Positions 1 through 11,417 are shown, counted from the stretch's first letter. The stretch is DNA of 64,000 nt from Euclidia mi (GCA_944739405.2 OX123191.2:4258830-4322829); one strand, 5' to 3'. The notes: generated by a model from the sequence alone, not told the origin. A program made the numbers and translations.

Positions 1-111
1 ATCCTTCTTCCTACTATACGAATGAATATTCACATTAAAATTATTTTACCACTCAAAGTCGTTGTCACGTAAAACTTTCGCCCGTATACCGACTTTACAG
101 GCAACCAATTT

Positions 112-300
112 TTTAGGGTTCCGTACCTTACAAGGTAAAAAAGGAACCCTTATAAGATCACTTTCTGTCCGTCTGTCTGTCTGTCCGTGTGTCACCACCG
201 ATTTTCTCAGGAACGGGTGGACCCAGTTGAAATACTGAGGTCTATAGTTCCTATTAGGTGTATAAAAATCAGGGTCCTGGGTCAACCCGATAAAAAGATA
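112..300 (+). repeat. Lepidopteran interspersed repeat with TTCCGTACC head and (TCTG)n core
   Basis: The block starts with GGGTTCCGTACCTTACAAGG, then a near-complement (AAGGAACCC), so the head can fold back on itself. A short TCTGTCTGTCTGTC run follows at about 165-185. I recognise this head plus TCTG run as a dispersed repeat common in moth and butterfly genomes. No coding frame is convincing. Boundaries are approximate, and its class is not determined here. Confidence 0.5.
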
Positions 301-448
301 TGGTCAAAATTAGATTTTTGCGAAAACTTGTAAATACCAAAATTAACCTTAATTTTCAACTAGGTATTTTTATTTTCGGAATTTTTCCTTTACTTGTGCT
401 GTAAGACCTTGGTTTTAACCAAAATTGTCAATTCTAGGTCAACCGTAA

Positions 449-563
449 GTACATACATACATAGACTCACGCCTGTTTCCCCGAAGGGGTAGGCAGAGGC
501 ATATTAAACGCCCACTTTTCGCCAGTGTTTTGATCCCACGTAGGTGGCGAGCCTATTGCCGCT
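449..563 (-). mobile_element. SINE family A, 3' fragment
   Basis: The (CATA)n tail at about 449-464 is followed by the complement of the SINE A 3' body (CCCCGAAGGGGTAGGCAGAG, then CGCCAGTG and GCGAGCCTATTGCCG). The same body recurs at 4.9, 6.1, 15.3, 21.0, 25.7 and 63.3 kb. The tRNA-like head with the pol III boxes is missing here, so this copy is 5'-truncated, which is usual for retroposed SINEs. Confidence 0.65.
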
Positions 564-1099
564 TATCAGGATATTTTGTTTTTGTCAGAGCCTCGTCCGT
601 TGATCGGCAGGTGCACCACTTGCAGGTGAGGTTGGCTTGGGACCCTAAGTTCTTGGTGGGAACCCTATGCACCCGATAGTAGTTACAACACGACACGACG
701 ACGCCGCGTCACTTTTAGTTTTCTTTTTATTCGTAAATTACGTTTCCTAGTTTCCTTGGTAATTTTTGGCATTTTAGCAAACCCTGTCACGTCATCGTTT
801 GTGATCCACTAATGGTTAATAATATTTTGTTTGATAATTAGCATTTTCTTGTAAAGCTATGAGAAGTTATTTTGAGGTATTGAAATTAAAAAACATCCTC
901 ATTTCAATAGGGAAGATGGTTGGAATGTTCTTCCAGCTTGGGACCCTGTTATCAGGCTAATGAAACCCAAGAAGGACAAAGTCACCAGAAGACATCAAGA
1001 CACAGTGAGCACATTCTGCGTAGATAGTAACACCAATAGTTGAAAAATGTTCGGGTACTTTGAGATAACTTTTAAATTCAAGACAAAGACAAATACCAC
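564..1099. other. Non-coding stretch, no gene seen
   Basis: No open frame with family resemblance, no tRNA-like boxes and no strong inverted repeat. The last 200 bases may be the 5' part of the Jockey/CR1-group element that follows, but I cannot place its 5' end. Confidence 0.4.
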
Positions 1100-1168
1100 C
1101 TCAGTCTGCCGTGAACATGAATCCTGTAAAGAATTCTAAACGTCGGCGTGTAACATTGAGATCCAGGG

Positions 1169-1615
1169 TGTAAAAGAATCTAAATCTGAAAATATTATCA
1201 GTTTAGTAAGGAAGCTTGGAGACATCATAAATTGTCCTGTTGGAGACGACTCTATAAAAAACTGCACCAGGATCGCAAAAATTAATCGTTTATCAACAAA
1301 ACCGAGAAGCATTGTCGCCCAGTTCAGTTCCCAGATATTCAGGGATAAATTTTTGGCATCGGTCATACTTTTCAACCGTAAACATGCGAACGAGAAACTG
1401 AACAACAGTCACATAGGTATATCAGAAGTCAAGGATCCAGTATTTGTAATGGAGCACCTCTCTCTCTTCCCTCTCCTCTCGCTGCAAGACAGAAGTCGAA
1501 GGAACTCGGGTACAAATTCATCTGGGTCCGCAACGGACGAGTGTACGTACGTAAAGATGTAGGCGAGGAGCAGGTATATATTAGGAATGTGGAATCTTTG
1601 GAAAAGCTACTTTAG
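1169..1615 (+). pseudogene. Non-LTR ORF1 remnant, FP25K-like C-terminal domain
   Basis: Frame 1169-1430 encodes a hydrophilic segment (ESKSENIISLVRKLGD...). After a frame change near 1450-1480 comes SKELGYKFIWVRNGRVYVRK, ending in VESLEKLL and a stop near 1613. This KELGY-[KF]-x-WVRNG-x-[VI]-[FY]-VRK pattern is the familiar C-terminus of ORF1 in many insect Jockey/CR1-type elements. It resembles the baculovirus FP25K protein family and is thought to act in RNA/RNP handling. The start is not defined because the upstream frame is broken. The ORF lies directly ahead of the endonuclease region of ORF2, as expected for this class. The product cannot be functional. Confidence 0.6.
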
Positions 1616-1689
1616 AACTTTACCTTTTTACCCCACTTATAACATGTAGGCGGATGTTATTGTGATTAATTGTTTCTAAAATTCACAAC

Positions 1690-3787
1690 GTTAAAGACTT
1701 ATTACCAAAATGTACAAGGTCTCAGAACTAAGACTCATAACTTTTACCGTAATCTTTGTTGTTGCACATACGATGTAATTATATAAACGGAAACTTGGTT
1801 AAACGATACCGTATTAGGCAGTGAGCTTTTTGACTCGAGATACATTGTCTTTAGGAGAGATAGATCGGTTACAAAGTATTGCAACAAGAAGGATGGTGGT
1901 GGGGTATTAATAGCTGTATTAAAAAAAACACAATCCTAATCGCCAGAAAGTGTGGGAAACCGACTGTGAGGATTTGTGGGTTACAGTTGAGAAACTCCAC
2001 AATAAGAATACCTTGGTGTTTGGCGCGGTATATTTGCCTCCACCCGTTAACAAGGTACTGTTGGAAGATTTTATTTCTAATTGCAATCATGTAATAGAAC
2101 AGAGATTGAAAGTAGACTGCTACAATACCTTCATTGCTTCAGCGGAGGACAAAATAAAGCAAAACTCAAAAATTTTCTGGTCCTACATTAAAAAAAAGCG
2201 AGGGCATAATATGGGAAACTATCCAGCGATAATAACAAATGGCTCTTATACTTCCAGTGACGGCTCTGAAATCTGCAACATGTTTGCAGACTTCTTTGCT
2301 TCAGTTTTTGATACTTGCAGAAATACTCAGCATGCCACAGAGTACCTGGAGATTGTTCCTCACTCAGGTCAGATGATATCAACCTTGGTGCTAGATTCTC
2401 AGACCATACTAAGAAAGCTATTAGAACTTGACCCATATAAGGGAGCAGGGCCTGATGATATACCTCCCATATTGCTAAAAAAGTGTGCAAAGGCACTGAT
2501 TGTACCGTTGCACATTGTATATAATAGGTCATTACAAACAGGCATATTCCCCTCTGCATGGAAGCTTGCAAAAGTAGTTCCCATTCACAAAGGAGAAGAA
2601 AATAAAGCAGTCCAAAGTTACCGACCAATTTCTCTGCTATCAACAATGGCCAAGGTCTTTGAATCACTAGTGTGTCCAGTGGTTAAGAGTCACTTTAAAG
2701 GCTTGCTTACTGATTGCCAACACGGGTTTGTCAACTCTCGATCCACATGTACCAATCTAGCTACGTTTATCGATGATGTGACGTGTGCTCTAGATCATCA
2801 AAAACAAGTAGACGTCATATACAAAGATTTTAGTAAGGCGTTTGACAGGGTATCCCATCATATTCTGTTGCAAAAACTGGCACGGTACGGTTACACGGGC
2901 CCTTTATTATCGTGGCTAAAGTCGTATTTGAACCAGCGAAAATTTTTCGTAGTTGTCAATGGATATAGAGTGAGATTACGTCTGGTGTACCTCAAGGATC
3001 GCATCTAGGACCGATTCTATTTAATATTTTCGTCAACGACTTACCATCATGTATCACCTACTCTATACCTTACATGTATGCGGATGACTTGAAGATTTCG
3101 AAAGTAATATTAACTCCAAATGACGTGATAGAATTGCAAAGGGGCTTGGACCAATTAGACAAATGGTGTGTAGTGAATGGCATGCAGGTAAATCACTCAA
3201 AATGCCATTTCATAAGATTTACCAGAAAATTAAAACCTATCGTTTCATCATACCACATACAAGGGAACAGTCTGTGTGAGGTACAAACAGTGAAAGACCA
3301 GACAGAAGTTATTCTGGACAACAAGCTTACATTTGAACCTCACATAGAACTAACTGTAAAGAAGGCTTCTAGAATGCTGGGTTTTGTGATACGGAATGGC
3401 AAGGAATTTAGGAGACCCGCTACTAAAATATTTTTATATAATACCATTGTGAGAAGTATCCTAGAATACGGTAGTCAGATATGGAGACCGCACTATTCCA
3501 TACACTCCCTTAGATTGGAAAGATTACAAAAGACATTTTTATGGCATTTGTGTCAGGGCAGTGGGCTGTCTCATGTTTTAAAGACCTATGACGAGCGGCT
3601 TCGTTACTTTAAAATACAATCATTATCTAAGCGTAGAGACATTCTGGACCTCACTTTTCTGTTCAAAATAGTCAGAGGATACATAGACTGCCCAAAGCTA
3701 TTGAGTAGAATTAATTTTAGGGTCCCTTCTAGAAATCCCCGATATCCCATTGCTCCGTTTAGCCCCCCCTTCAGGAGAACAGAGTTT
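1690..3787 (+). pseudogene. Non-LTR ORF2: endonuclease plus reverse transcriptase, broken
   Basis: The endonuclease is seen in pieces. A YYQNVQGLRTK-like start lies near 1700-1735. TETWLNDTVLGSELFDSRY sits near 1790-1850, followed by GGGVLIAV near 1895-1920, and AVYLPPP near 2027. The catalytic second half (GDFN, SDH) is missing, and the frame runs straight into the linker (KIFWSYIKKKRG). The RT frame 1950-3008 has GPDDIPPILLKKCAK, SYRPISLLSTMAKVFE, QHGF and DFSKAFDRVSHHILL. A frameshift near 2980-3010 breaks the GVPQGS region, and the YADD catalytic box follows at 3077-3088. The C-terminal frame 3074-3787 continues with LEYGSQIWRPHY. Several lesions exclude a functional enzyme. Confidence 0.75.
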
Positions 3788-4573
3788 TGAAAGTGTTCGC
3801 TGATCACACGTTTGTGTCGACTTATGAACGCATGTAGCTCGTCTGTAGATATCTACTGTGACTCGCTGGCTACTTTCCGAAAGGGCGTCGGCTAGTGTTA
3901 AGTTTATTAATGATTATTGTTAACATCAGATTTAATTTGAACTGCTTTAACATTAATTTCGAATAATTGAAATTTCGAATATTTGATTGATTGCTTTACC
4001 TCCTATTTTGTTTCTATTGATTTGACATTACATAGTTGTTGCTTTTTTTAATTCTGATTTTATAATAATGTTATTTTGATTTTTTTCTATTTTTTAGTAT
4101 TATTATTTAATTTTATTTGATCTTTTACTATATATCAATTTTTGATTATTTTGATTTCATATTGATTAATTGGCTTTTAGTTTTATGACCTAGCGGTTGT
4201 ACATATTGACATTAGCATTGATTATAATCTAGATATTGATTTATGATTTATGATTGTATTTACTTAATTTTTATGTGTTTTATAATATCTTTAAAAAATA
4301 CCTTTGGATTGTTACCAAGTAGTTATATAAAGTTGTTTTTTTAAGCTTACATATTTGTGCATGCAGTGGCTACCTTAAAAGGTTATGCAACCGACAATCA
4401 GCACCCTACATTGTATATTTGAATTTGTATTTTTGTTATAATCATTGGTGGTCCTAAATAAAAAAAAATAAAAAAATGTAGTTTCTAGATCATTCGGTTT
4501 AAATGTAATAACAAGTGAAACCAATATAACGCGATAAAATCCGTAAACTGTAGTTTAATTTCAACACCAGAGA

Positions 4574-4640
4574 AGTCAAAAGTACGTTGCTGCCCTTAGG
4601 GATGAGAAAAAGATAAGGAGGAGGAATGGATTGAGGTAGA
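4574..4640 (+). mobile_element. SINE family E fragment
   Basis: AGTACGTTGCTGCCCTTAGG followed by a GA-rich run (GGAGGAGGAATGG) matches the 3' half of the repeat at 63.7-63.9 kb (GTGCGTTGCCGCCCCTTGGA). It is only a short piece. Confidence 0.4.
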
Positions 4641-4680
4641 ACTGTATCTTTGCAAACATTACTCCACTAGATCTAAAACA

Positions 4681-4983
4681 GCGGCGATAGCCCAGTGGTG
4701 TACGTATCGAACTGCCGAGACGATGGTGTCGGGTTCGATCCCCAGGTACCCTGGACACACACCTCCACAGATATTGTAGATCTATGTCTGTGCACACCTC
4801 TGACTTTTCGAAGTTATGTGTATATTAACAATGTTAATTATTGCTCGCTTAGTAATGTGCCCGGTAGATGGCAATAGGCTTACCCCTTATTACATTGGGA
4901 CCGAAACATAACTGGCGAAGCATAGGTGTAGAAAACACCACTGCCTACCCCTTCAGGAATAAGGGCGTAAAGTTATTAAGTTA
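4681..4983 (+). mobile_element. tRNA-derived SINE (family A body, divergent head)
   Basis: The tRNA-like head GCGGCGATAGCCCAGTGGTG gives the pol III A box. A near-perfect B box, GGTTCGATCCC, lies at 4732-4742. The 3' body (GGCAATAGGCTTACCCCTTA, CTGGCGAAG, TAGAAAACACCACTGCCTAC) is that of SINE family A, although the head differs from the copies at 5.9 and 25.6 kb. It may therefore be a chimeric or older subfamily. Confidence 0.75.
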
Positions 4984-5269
4984 TTATCAAAAACAAAATA
5001 AGATTATGCATAAAGATCATGTTAAAGACGTTTAAATTAGTAACAGTACATTAATTTTCTGAAATTTGACTGCAGTGAATAATTTACGGCTATAAATTTT
5101 ATGAATCTTAAACTTAATGTCAAACAAACAATCTGGATTATGTAGACAACAATGCATCATAAATTTAAGTTAAACTAAATTTAGATGATACTTAAATTCG
5201 TCTTAATAATAGAGTATTATATATATACGTAGAACAATAAATGTGCTCGTCACATATAGATTTGACCTA

Positions 5270-5322
5270 GGAAGAAATCGAACCCACAAGGCGTCTAACT
5301 ACTAGAATGGTCGATAGCGAAT
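5270..5322 (-). mobile_element. Possible SINE head fragment
   Basis: Read on the minus strand, the segment has GGTTCGATTT preceded by a TAGTAGTTAGACG-like A-box region. This is the same layout as the SINE heads elsewhere in the window. It is short and lacks the family A body, so the call is weak. Confidence 0.25.
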
Positions 5323-5398
5323 CATTTCGAAAACGAGTCAATTTCATGTTAAATTCTTCTTTACTCCATCAATTATTTGGGTGTAATGTTTTTTCCTG

Positions 5399-5626
5399 TT
5401 ATTTTACTGGAAGTTGTGAAGTGATTATTACGGGGACTGAGGGTGTCCCCACATAGATAACTTTGACGGACAATCTTTTATCTCCCCTTTGTACCCTTCC
5501 AACTACATTTTTCTTATTAACTGACCCTACTTTTGGTTCAGAAATCAGAGGTTTCCTGGGCTTTAATTTGATTGTGGCGTATTGATTGTTGTTATATTGT
5601 ATAAACTGGTAGGGGTCATCATCCAA
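5399..5626 (-). CDS. Unrecognised 75-codon open frame
   Basis: The frame has no ATG start and begins with TTG in the reading used. It encodes a basic, coding-looking peptide (DDDPYQFIQYNNNQYATIKL, then KPRKPLISEPKVGSVNKK) and ends at a stop. The composition is more protein-like than that of other random frames here. It could be an exon end or a piece of a transposase-type ORF. I recognise no family, and chance is a real alternative. Confidence 0.15.
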   Translation of the reverse strand: MDDDPYQFIQYNNNQYATIKLKPRKPLISEPKVGSVNKKNVVGRVQRGDKRLSVKVIYVGTPSVPVIITSQLPVK

Positions 5627-5937
5627 TATTTTAATACCATTTTAAAGTCTTGTAAACGGCTCAATTTTGTGATGGGACGCTTTTAATGAGAAAATGAAAG
5701 ACTTTGTTATCCCTCTTGTAAACTACATGTAGAGAATATTATGTTCATATATTACGGAGACTGATGGTCGTCACGAATGCAGCTTCTCCGAGGCCCATCT
5801 CTGCGGTTGGAGAGAGGCCACGCGAATTTCCTCCCCCGCTCTGCCATCTCCTTGATCAGCATGGATACGTTACAGATGGAGACAACAGCGTTAAGGAAGA
5901 AAAGCTTCATATTATTTCGCACTTATTTCCAAATGAC

Positions 5938-6190
5938 TGCCTCCGAGGTCCAGTGGATAGCGTATGCGCCTGCTGATCGGAGGTCCCGGGTTCGATTCCC
6001 GGGTTGGGCAAAATTGTTACTGGGTTTTTCTGAATTCTCAGTAGCAGCATGGAGTCTGGTAATGTGCCCGATAACGGCAATAGGCTCGCCCCCGATTACG
6101 TCTGGGATCTAAAAATTTATGGCGAAATGTGGGTGTAATATTACACTTCTGCCTATCCCTTCGGGGATACAGGCGTGAGTCTGTAAAAAA
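5938..6190 (+). mobile_element. tRNA-derived SINE family A
   Basis: The head CCGAGGTCCAGTGGATAGCG carries the A box. The B box GGTTCGATTCC is exact at 5989-5999. The body continues with CTCAGTAGCAGCATGGAGTC, a GCCCGATAACGGCAATAGGC segment, and GGCGTGAGTCTGTAA before a short AT tail. The copy is close to full length. Pol III transcription from the internal boxes is typical of this class. Confidence 0.85.
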
Positions 6191-6884
6191 AATATATATA
6201 TTTCCAAATAATTTTGATCTGTTCTATTAATATAGATCCGTTCCATAAATATAAGTATGCTCATAATACAATTTTTATGTGGTGACTTATCGCCATGAAC
6301 GGCATATTTCACGTAGGACATTAATAGGGTAATAATTATCTAGAGTACTCCTGACAAGGATAGCTTCATCTCAGACTATGCGTATAAAGTTATTGTCACC
6401 TCAGTGGCATTTATAAAAAGTATCTACATGTCAAGATAGTCGATCGGAAGACATTTTTGAATCCAAGAGAAAACAGATCGATGTACTTCCTATGATTAGT
6501 ACTCAAAGGTTAAGGGAAATACGACAAGGGTCGCAACGTTTGAAAACGGAAGGCTTAAAGCGATAACCAATCAGGGCGAGACATCTATTCCCGCGGGTTC
6601 CAAGCATCTTTTATTCGATAGACAGCAAAGCGTGAGCTGTGTCCGAACACTGTTGTTCGATAAAACCAATAACGTGGCTTGTCGAATTGAAACGCATTTT
6701 AAAAAATAGCTGATATTGCCTTGTCACCATGATTGGATGGCAATGTTGTGACGTTAAAATTAGACGTATCTGAAGTTAGTAACTAATAAATATAAGTGGG
6801 AATTATTCTTACTAATAGTATAAGCTGGAATATGGGTTTGTAGGTACACTTTTTATGGACAAGCTACAATCAATTCTTCTTCAG
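6191..6884. other. Non-coding stretch, no gene seen
   Basis: Ordinary AT-rich DNA with no supported frame, no SINE boxes and no strong inverted repeats. Confidence 0.45.
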
Positions 6885-7112
6885 CAACCTTTAACAGTCC
6901 ACTGCTGGACTAGGCCTCTTCCTTAAAAGGAGGAATTGGCCTACTATACCACGCTGGCCAAACGGGTTGGTATAGGGTTTGTATCAAGTTTTCCTTCTCT
7001 TACAGTGCTGTTCTCTGCATAATATGCTCCCTCTGTCGGCTCTTACGACACCCATGGGATGATATGGGGTGGTGACAATCCGTATTCTTAATCCGTCGCC
7101 ACACGGACGACA
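6885..7112 (-). mobile_element. SINE-like family C with an RTE-type 3' tail
   Basis: A near-identical sequence lies at 20.6-20.83 kb. On the minus strand it runs from CCGTGTGGCGACGG through GTCACCACCCCATATC and CATGGGTGTCGTAAGAG to GAGGCCTAGTCCAGCAGTGG. That last block is almost the same as the end of the RTE ORF and 3' UTR (GAGGCCTATGTCCAGCAGTG). The orientation was inferred from the shared tail. It is probably a SINE mobilised by RTE machinery. Confidence 0.7.
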
Positions 7113-7974
7113 ATCAATTACTGTTTATATAATTTAATAAAATCTTCTTATATAGTCAATAAATACACAATATTTCAATTCGCCACACAATACAATTACA
7201 AACCAACAAAGTTTAATTACTACATCGATAATAATGAAAATTTGCATACACGTAGTCAAGTGTATAAAAAAGGATAATGGTACCGTTCATTTACCAATGC
7301 AGCAGTGAGCAAAGTGAATTATTCAAAAAAAAACTAAAATATTTAGCAAATCTTTATTTTGAACAAGAAATGACTGTCAAAAACCGTTAAAAGATTAACT
7401 GACATATGCCTGCAAAAGCCTACTCCATCATTGCCATTTTAAAAGACTTGTAAACCAATTTTCGACAGTATAATATTAACTTTACCATTTTCCAGACTAG
7501 TGGCAGGCGTGGGTGTAAGCAAGGCTATGTAAACATTGTACATATTATTGAGCGTACCACAGCGGCAGCCGGCCGGCCGTGAAATTATGCCGCACGATTT
7601 TGTGTTGCACCCTTATAACGACGGGGTGTGATTCATAAGAGGTTGCGAGTTTTGATTGGGGTCTGTATATGGGAGTAACAAGTTTTTTATGTACTATTGT
7701 ATAATAGTCATAGCAAAGATACGGCCTGAAGAAATAGCGATTCCTGAGTGATTTGAATTTTTAGTTGATTGATTTAAAAAACAAAACGACACATTTGCAT
7801 TATATTTACTTTATTTCTATTGTATTTATAAAATGAATTGAATTGCGTATTTATTGTAATGTTTTACCTATATTTTTGATATCAATGTTGTAGATCGTAA
7901 TATTCGAACGCCGCATTAGCAGTAAATTTGCATCGTGTGGGGCCTTTCCAAGCATATCATCAACGGGCACAAGG
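7113..7974. other. Non-coding stretch, no gene seen
   Basis: AT-rich DNA with a small GC-rich island near 7560-7630 (GGCAGCCGGCCGGCCG). No frame, RNA gene or repeat is supported. Confidence 0.4.
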
Positions 7975-8095
7975 TTTAGAAACACTCAAAAGAACAATCG
8001 GTGGGATCACAAAAGGTGGTGTTTTGTCTAGTGATCAAACCCACAACACATTGCGCAGAGTTAATACCACTTCAACCATTACGCTAGCCATTCGA
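7975..8095 (-). mobile_element. SINE-like family D (tRNA-like head)
   Basis: On the minus strand TGGCTAGCGTAATGG resembles an A box and GGGTTTGATCAC a decayed B box. The layout, in which a 'can't-miss' pair of boxes is followed by a CACAAT/GATC-rich body, recurs at 19.3-19.4 kb and 63.5-63.7 kb. Confidence 0.45.
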
Positions 8096-9215
8096 TTTAA
8101 AAAGTAAAAGCATAAATGCAGCAACACATGAAATGGACCATTGCATGAACTCGATGCCTTTAACAGCTTTTAACTTGTGCCAGTACTTGTCAAGCATGGG
8201 GAATTGGGTACAGCAGGAGTATGGTCTATACCTGCTTTGCAGTTATGTTATGACAGAATTAAGGAAAGAATTTTAATACAAACATTTTTGTCGCAGACCC
8301 AATATTGCTGTCCAAAACGTATAGTGCATGTGCAGGCACGCACATTTAAATTGCATATTTCACACCCCATGGTGTTTCTATTATAAAATGATAATTAGAA
8401 GTGTGGTTTTAATTAAACCGGTAATATCAGGCTTTTTACAGAGATATATATAGACTTTTTATTATATTAAGTTTACGGTTACAAGCGTGTACAAAGCTAT
8501 GGTTCTGAAGTTATGTTGATGTCTTTTTTACCTAAAATACTGGTAAGACATCAATAAATACCAATCTTATTTAGCTACTACAAGCCTTATGGTAACTACA
8601 TCTTTGGGCTAATGAGTAATTCTTACTGTGGTTATGGCACAACAATATTATAGTCACCGAAACAAAAATGACCAGAATAAATTTGATTAAAATGTATAAA
8701 CTAGGCATCCTACCTCCTGAACGCAGATCATAAAAATGTTTTGTCACCATACTTTTCTGTGAGGAATAAAAAATACTCTTCTGTGTATCTTACACTAAAT
8801 TCTGTATAATAATATACTATCAAAAACAATTCATTTCACCAACTTAAGGTATGATATAAGGCAATAATACGACCGAAGATTGAACACACTTTCCTTAAAG
8901 CGTCTTAAAAGCGCCCAGTTGGTACTCATCAGAAAACACAGGCAAAGAATCTCCATTATAAATATCAAAAGAACAATGCCCATTTTTCTTAGAGACGCCG
9001 GCCCGGATGTGGACAGTCAAAAATCGTAGTAGTTGTTGTTGCATTCGATAAAAGAGTGATAAACTAGAATTTTGAGATTGATTAGAGGTCCGTCACATTC
9101 ATAGTTTTATTACAAGAAGTAATTTTTTATGCCCACAAAACATTAGGTGAGTACCCACTTTTGTTAGGATAGTTAAAGTATTTCGTAGTTTTGAGTAGAA
9201 AGGAATAATTTAATC
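8096..9215. other. Non-coding stretch, no gene seen
   Basis: AT-rich DNA. The longest frame (8177-8386, about 69 codons) has no family resemblance and no conserved features, so it was not called. Confidence 0.45.
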
Positions 9216-9255
9216 ATTTGGTAAGGGTAAATGATTAAATTTACCCTTACCAAAT
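9216..9255. repeat. Perfect 17-bp inverted repeat with 6-nt loop
   Basis: ATTTGGTAAGGGTAAAT at 9216-9232 is the exact complement of 9239-9255, with GATTAA between. It lies just left of a small RTE fragment. Confidence 0.8.
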
Positions 9256-9264
9256 AACTTGCTC

Positions 9265-9313
9265 AGGTTTTGAGCTCTGATCCTGGAGGCGGACTGACAT
9301 GGTGGCGTTTTCT
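9265..9313 (-). mobile_element. RTE fragment (49 bp)
   Basis: AGGTTTTGAGCTCTGATCCT and the following GGAGGCGGACTGACATGGTG repeat the RT region of the RTE copy near 12,840-12,885, encoding SVRLQDQSSK on the minus strand. It is an isolated scrap. Confidence 0.7.
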
Positions 9314-10371
9314 TTTTTATCCGAAAGAAAAAGCCAGAAGTCGTTAAAGATCCAAAAACATAAAAAAGCATTCACAATGTGCACGCACGAGCAAAACAAT
9401 TAGGTAACAAACTGAATATGACATTATTGACATTAACTTAAAAGTCAAAAAAGTGTTGCCATTTTACAGTTTTTAAATGATATTGATTAATCGATATGGA
9501 TTTCGGACATAGGTTATCTATTTATATATTTGGTTCAAAATCGAACTTATTTGTAGTTAATCGCATATATACCTTAAAATACACACGTTTAAATGTTTAA
9601 GGACCATGTAGAGATTTGCTATTCACTCAAATCATTTTAAGTACAGAAAATGTAAAATCGATAAAGAAGAAGTGATAATCGATATAATATTATGATTTCT
9701 TTACCTTTTAATTTCTGATCTTTTACGTGTTGGCTATTTAAACGTTAACACATTGTTTTCAACCTATTTATTGAATAAGTTTCTCGGCACACTTTTAGTA
9801 ATGCCTATAAATTAAGTTATAAACAAAAAGGATTATTCAACAACTTATTGAAACTTTATTGTGCTGTTCGTGAGTTCCAAACTGGGCCAGAAATGGACAT
9901 TGTTCCTTCAGCATCAGTTGAATGTATGTAAGTAATTCTTCCGCTTCGCAGAAACCCGCTAAAATGTGTGAACTATTATCCCTAAACACATACGTATGAA
10001 AAATAACGTTATACGCAAACACTGCTTCTCTTTTATATAAACATATTCACCATGTATACAAAATATGGCGATCGTTTTTCGACGAAAGCAAAGATATGCT
10101 GAATATAATACTCAACATTAACTCTACATATAAAAGTATCGTAAAGTTTGTCAGTATATCACCGTACTTATTATCTTATGACCAGGGTAAGGGAAAGTTA
10201 TGGTGATCTGAGATTGATAAAAACATGGAGGGAACGTTGTATGTTTAGCATTAGTTTGTTATGAAAAGCATAAGTTGAAGGGGCTTATGGAGATGTTATG
10301 AAAGAGGTTGAGAGGCAATCAGTGCGGCTATATATTTTTATGATTATTGCTGTAAGGAAATATCGTGAACG
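9314..10371. other. Non-coding stretch, no gene seen
   Basis: AT-rich with no supported frame or repeat. Confidence 0.45.
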
Positions 10372-10594
10372 CAGATGGGCATATACCCGGTAAAAACCCA
10401 GACTTTGGGTAAATACCCATTTTTACCTACCCATTTTTAATTTACACCGGGTAAAAATTAAAATCTGTTTAATTTAAAATAATTGTTGTATTTTTTAATA
10501 AATACTGACCTGTATGTAAGTATTTATAAAAAAATACAGCAATCATTTTATAATTTATTTTATTTGCGACCGTCGCGACGTCAAATGTCCGCAA

Positions 10595-10636
10595 ACAATG
10601 TCCGCGTATGTTCAGAGCAACATACGCGGACATTGT
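10595..10636. repeat. Perfect 18-bp inverted repeat in the hAT-like element
   Basis: ACAATGTCCGCGTATGTT (10595-10612) is the exact complement of 10619-10636, with a CAGAGC loop. A shorter AATGTCCGC copy lies just upstream at 10584-10592. Confidence 0.85.
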
Positions 10637-10833
10637 TTTCTCATTAGAACAAGAGAAGAGTTATAGCACTATAACTGTCCAATGAGGGATTCAAATGAAT
10701 TGTGCAGTTTTAATATTTTATTTTTACTGTCTAGGTTGCATTGTAATTATTGAACTGAAATGAAAAATCTAAGTAATTGTTAGTCATTTATTGGTTTTGA
10801 CATTTTTTCAAGATATACCTATGTGTCATCATG

Positions 10834-11417
10834 TCAGCCTAGAGACGTCCACTGCTGGACATAGGCCTCTCCCAAGGTTCTCCACACAGACCGATGTTGA
10901 GCCGCCCGCATCCAACCGCGCACCGCGATCTTAACCAGATCGTCGGTCCACGTTGCGGGAGGCCTACCCCTGCTGCCTGCTCCGGTACGTGGTCGCCACT
11001 CTAGGACCCGCCTGCTCCAACGGCCATCGGTTCTTCGTGCTATATGCCCTGCCCACTGCCACTTCAGCCTGGCTTTTCGGAGACCTATGTCGGTGACTTT
11101 AATTCTCCTGTGGATCTCCTCATTTCTGATTCGATCTCGCAGGGAAACTCCGAGCATAGCTCTCTCCATCGCCCTCTGAGTGACCCTGAGCTTTGGGATA
11201 AGGCCCATAATTAGCGACCACGTCTCAGCGCCGTAGATTATAACGTATTATTCGTAACTTCCCGAACGCCGCCCAACCGAGTTGGATTCGACGAATGACC
11301 TCTTTCTCGAAGTTGGACCTACCTAATTGGATCATTTGTCCCAGGTAGACGTACTTGTCGACAACTTCGTGTGTGGAGTTCCCAACCTGGATAGGAGCAG
11401 GTAATACATGGACGTTA
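10834..11417 (-). pseudogene. RTE C-terminal region (copy 1)
   Basis: Two frames cover this part. One (11,225-11,405 coding part) has PAPIQVGNSTHEVVDKYVYL then a GRSNFEKEVIRRIQLGWAAF block, the usual segment after the RT catalytic core. The other (10,834-11,208) has LKWQWAGHIARRTDGRW, a [RP]-rich WRPRTGAGSRGRPP stretch and RTLGEAYVQQWTSLG at the end. These are standard C-terminal blocks of lepidopteran RTE elements. The join near 11,210-11,225 has lost part of the expected sequence (DQCVLPVMTYGSETW is seen in copy 2). TSD copy ACATGGACGTTA is at 11,406-11,417. Confidence 0.85.

Larger units (their letters stand above)
1100..4475 (+). mobile_element. Jockey/CR1-group non-LTR retrotransposon, decayed
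   Basis: The order is ORF1 remnant (about 1169-1615), apurinic-like endonuclease (about 1690-2100), reverse transcriptase (about 2270-3110), C-terminal region to 3787, a 3' UTR of about 690 bases and an A-rich tail. The tail, CCTAAATAAAAAAAAATAAA at about 4453-4472, gives orientation and the 3' end. The copy is close to full length, but stops, frameshifts and an internal deletion between the endonuclease and RT show that it is inactive. The 5' end is uncertain. Confidence 0.75.

Noticed and set aside
5989..5999. Genuine tRNA gene (A and B boxes present)
   Set aside because: The downstream SINE body and the absence of a foldable anticodon and acceptor arm at the expected distance make it a tRNA-derived SINE. 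The same applies to 4.7, 15.4, 25.6, 28.1 and 63.4 kb.
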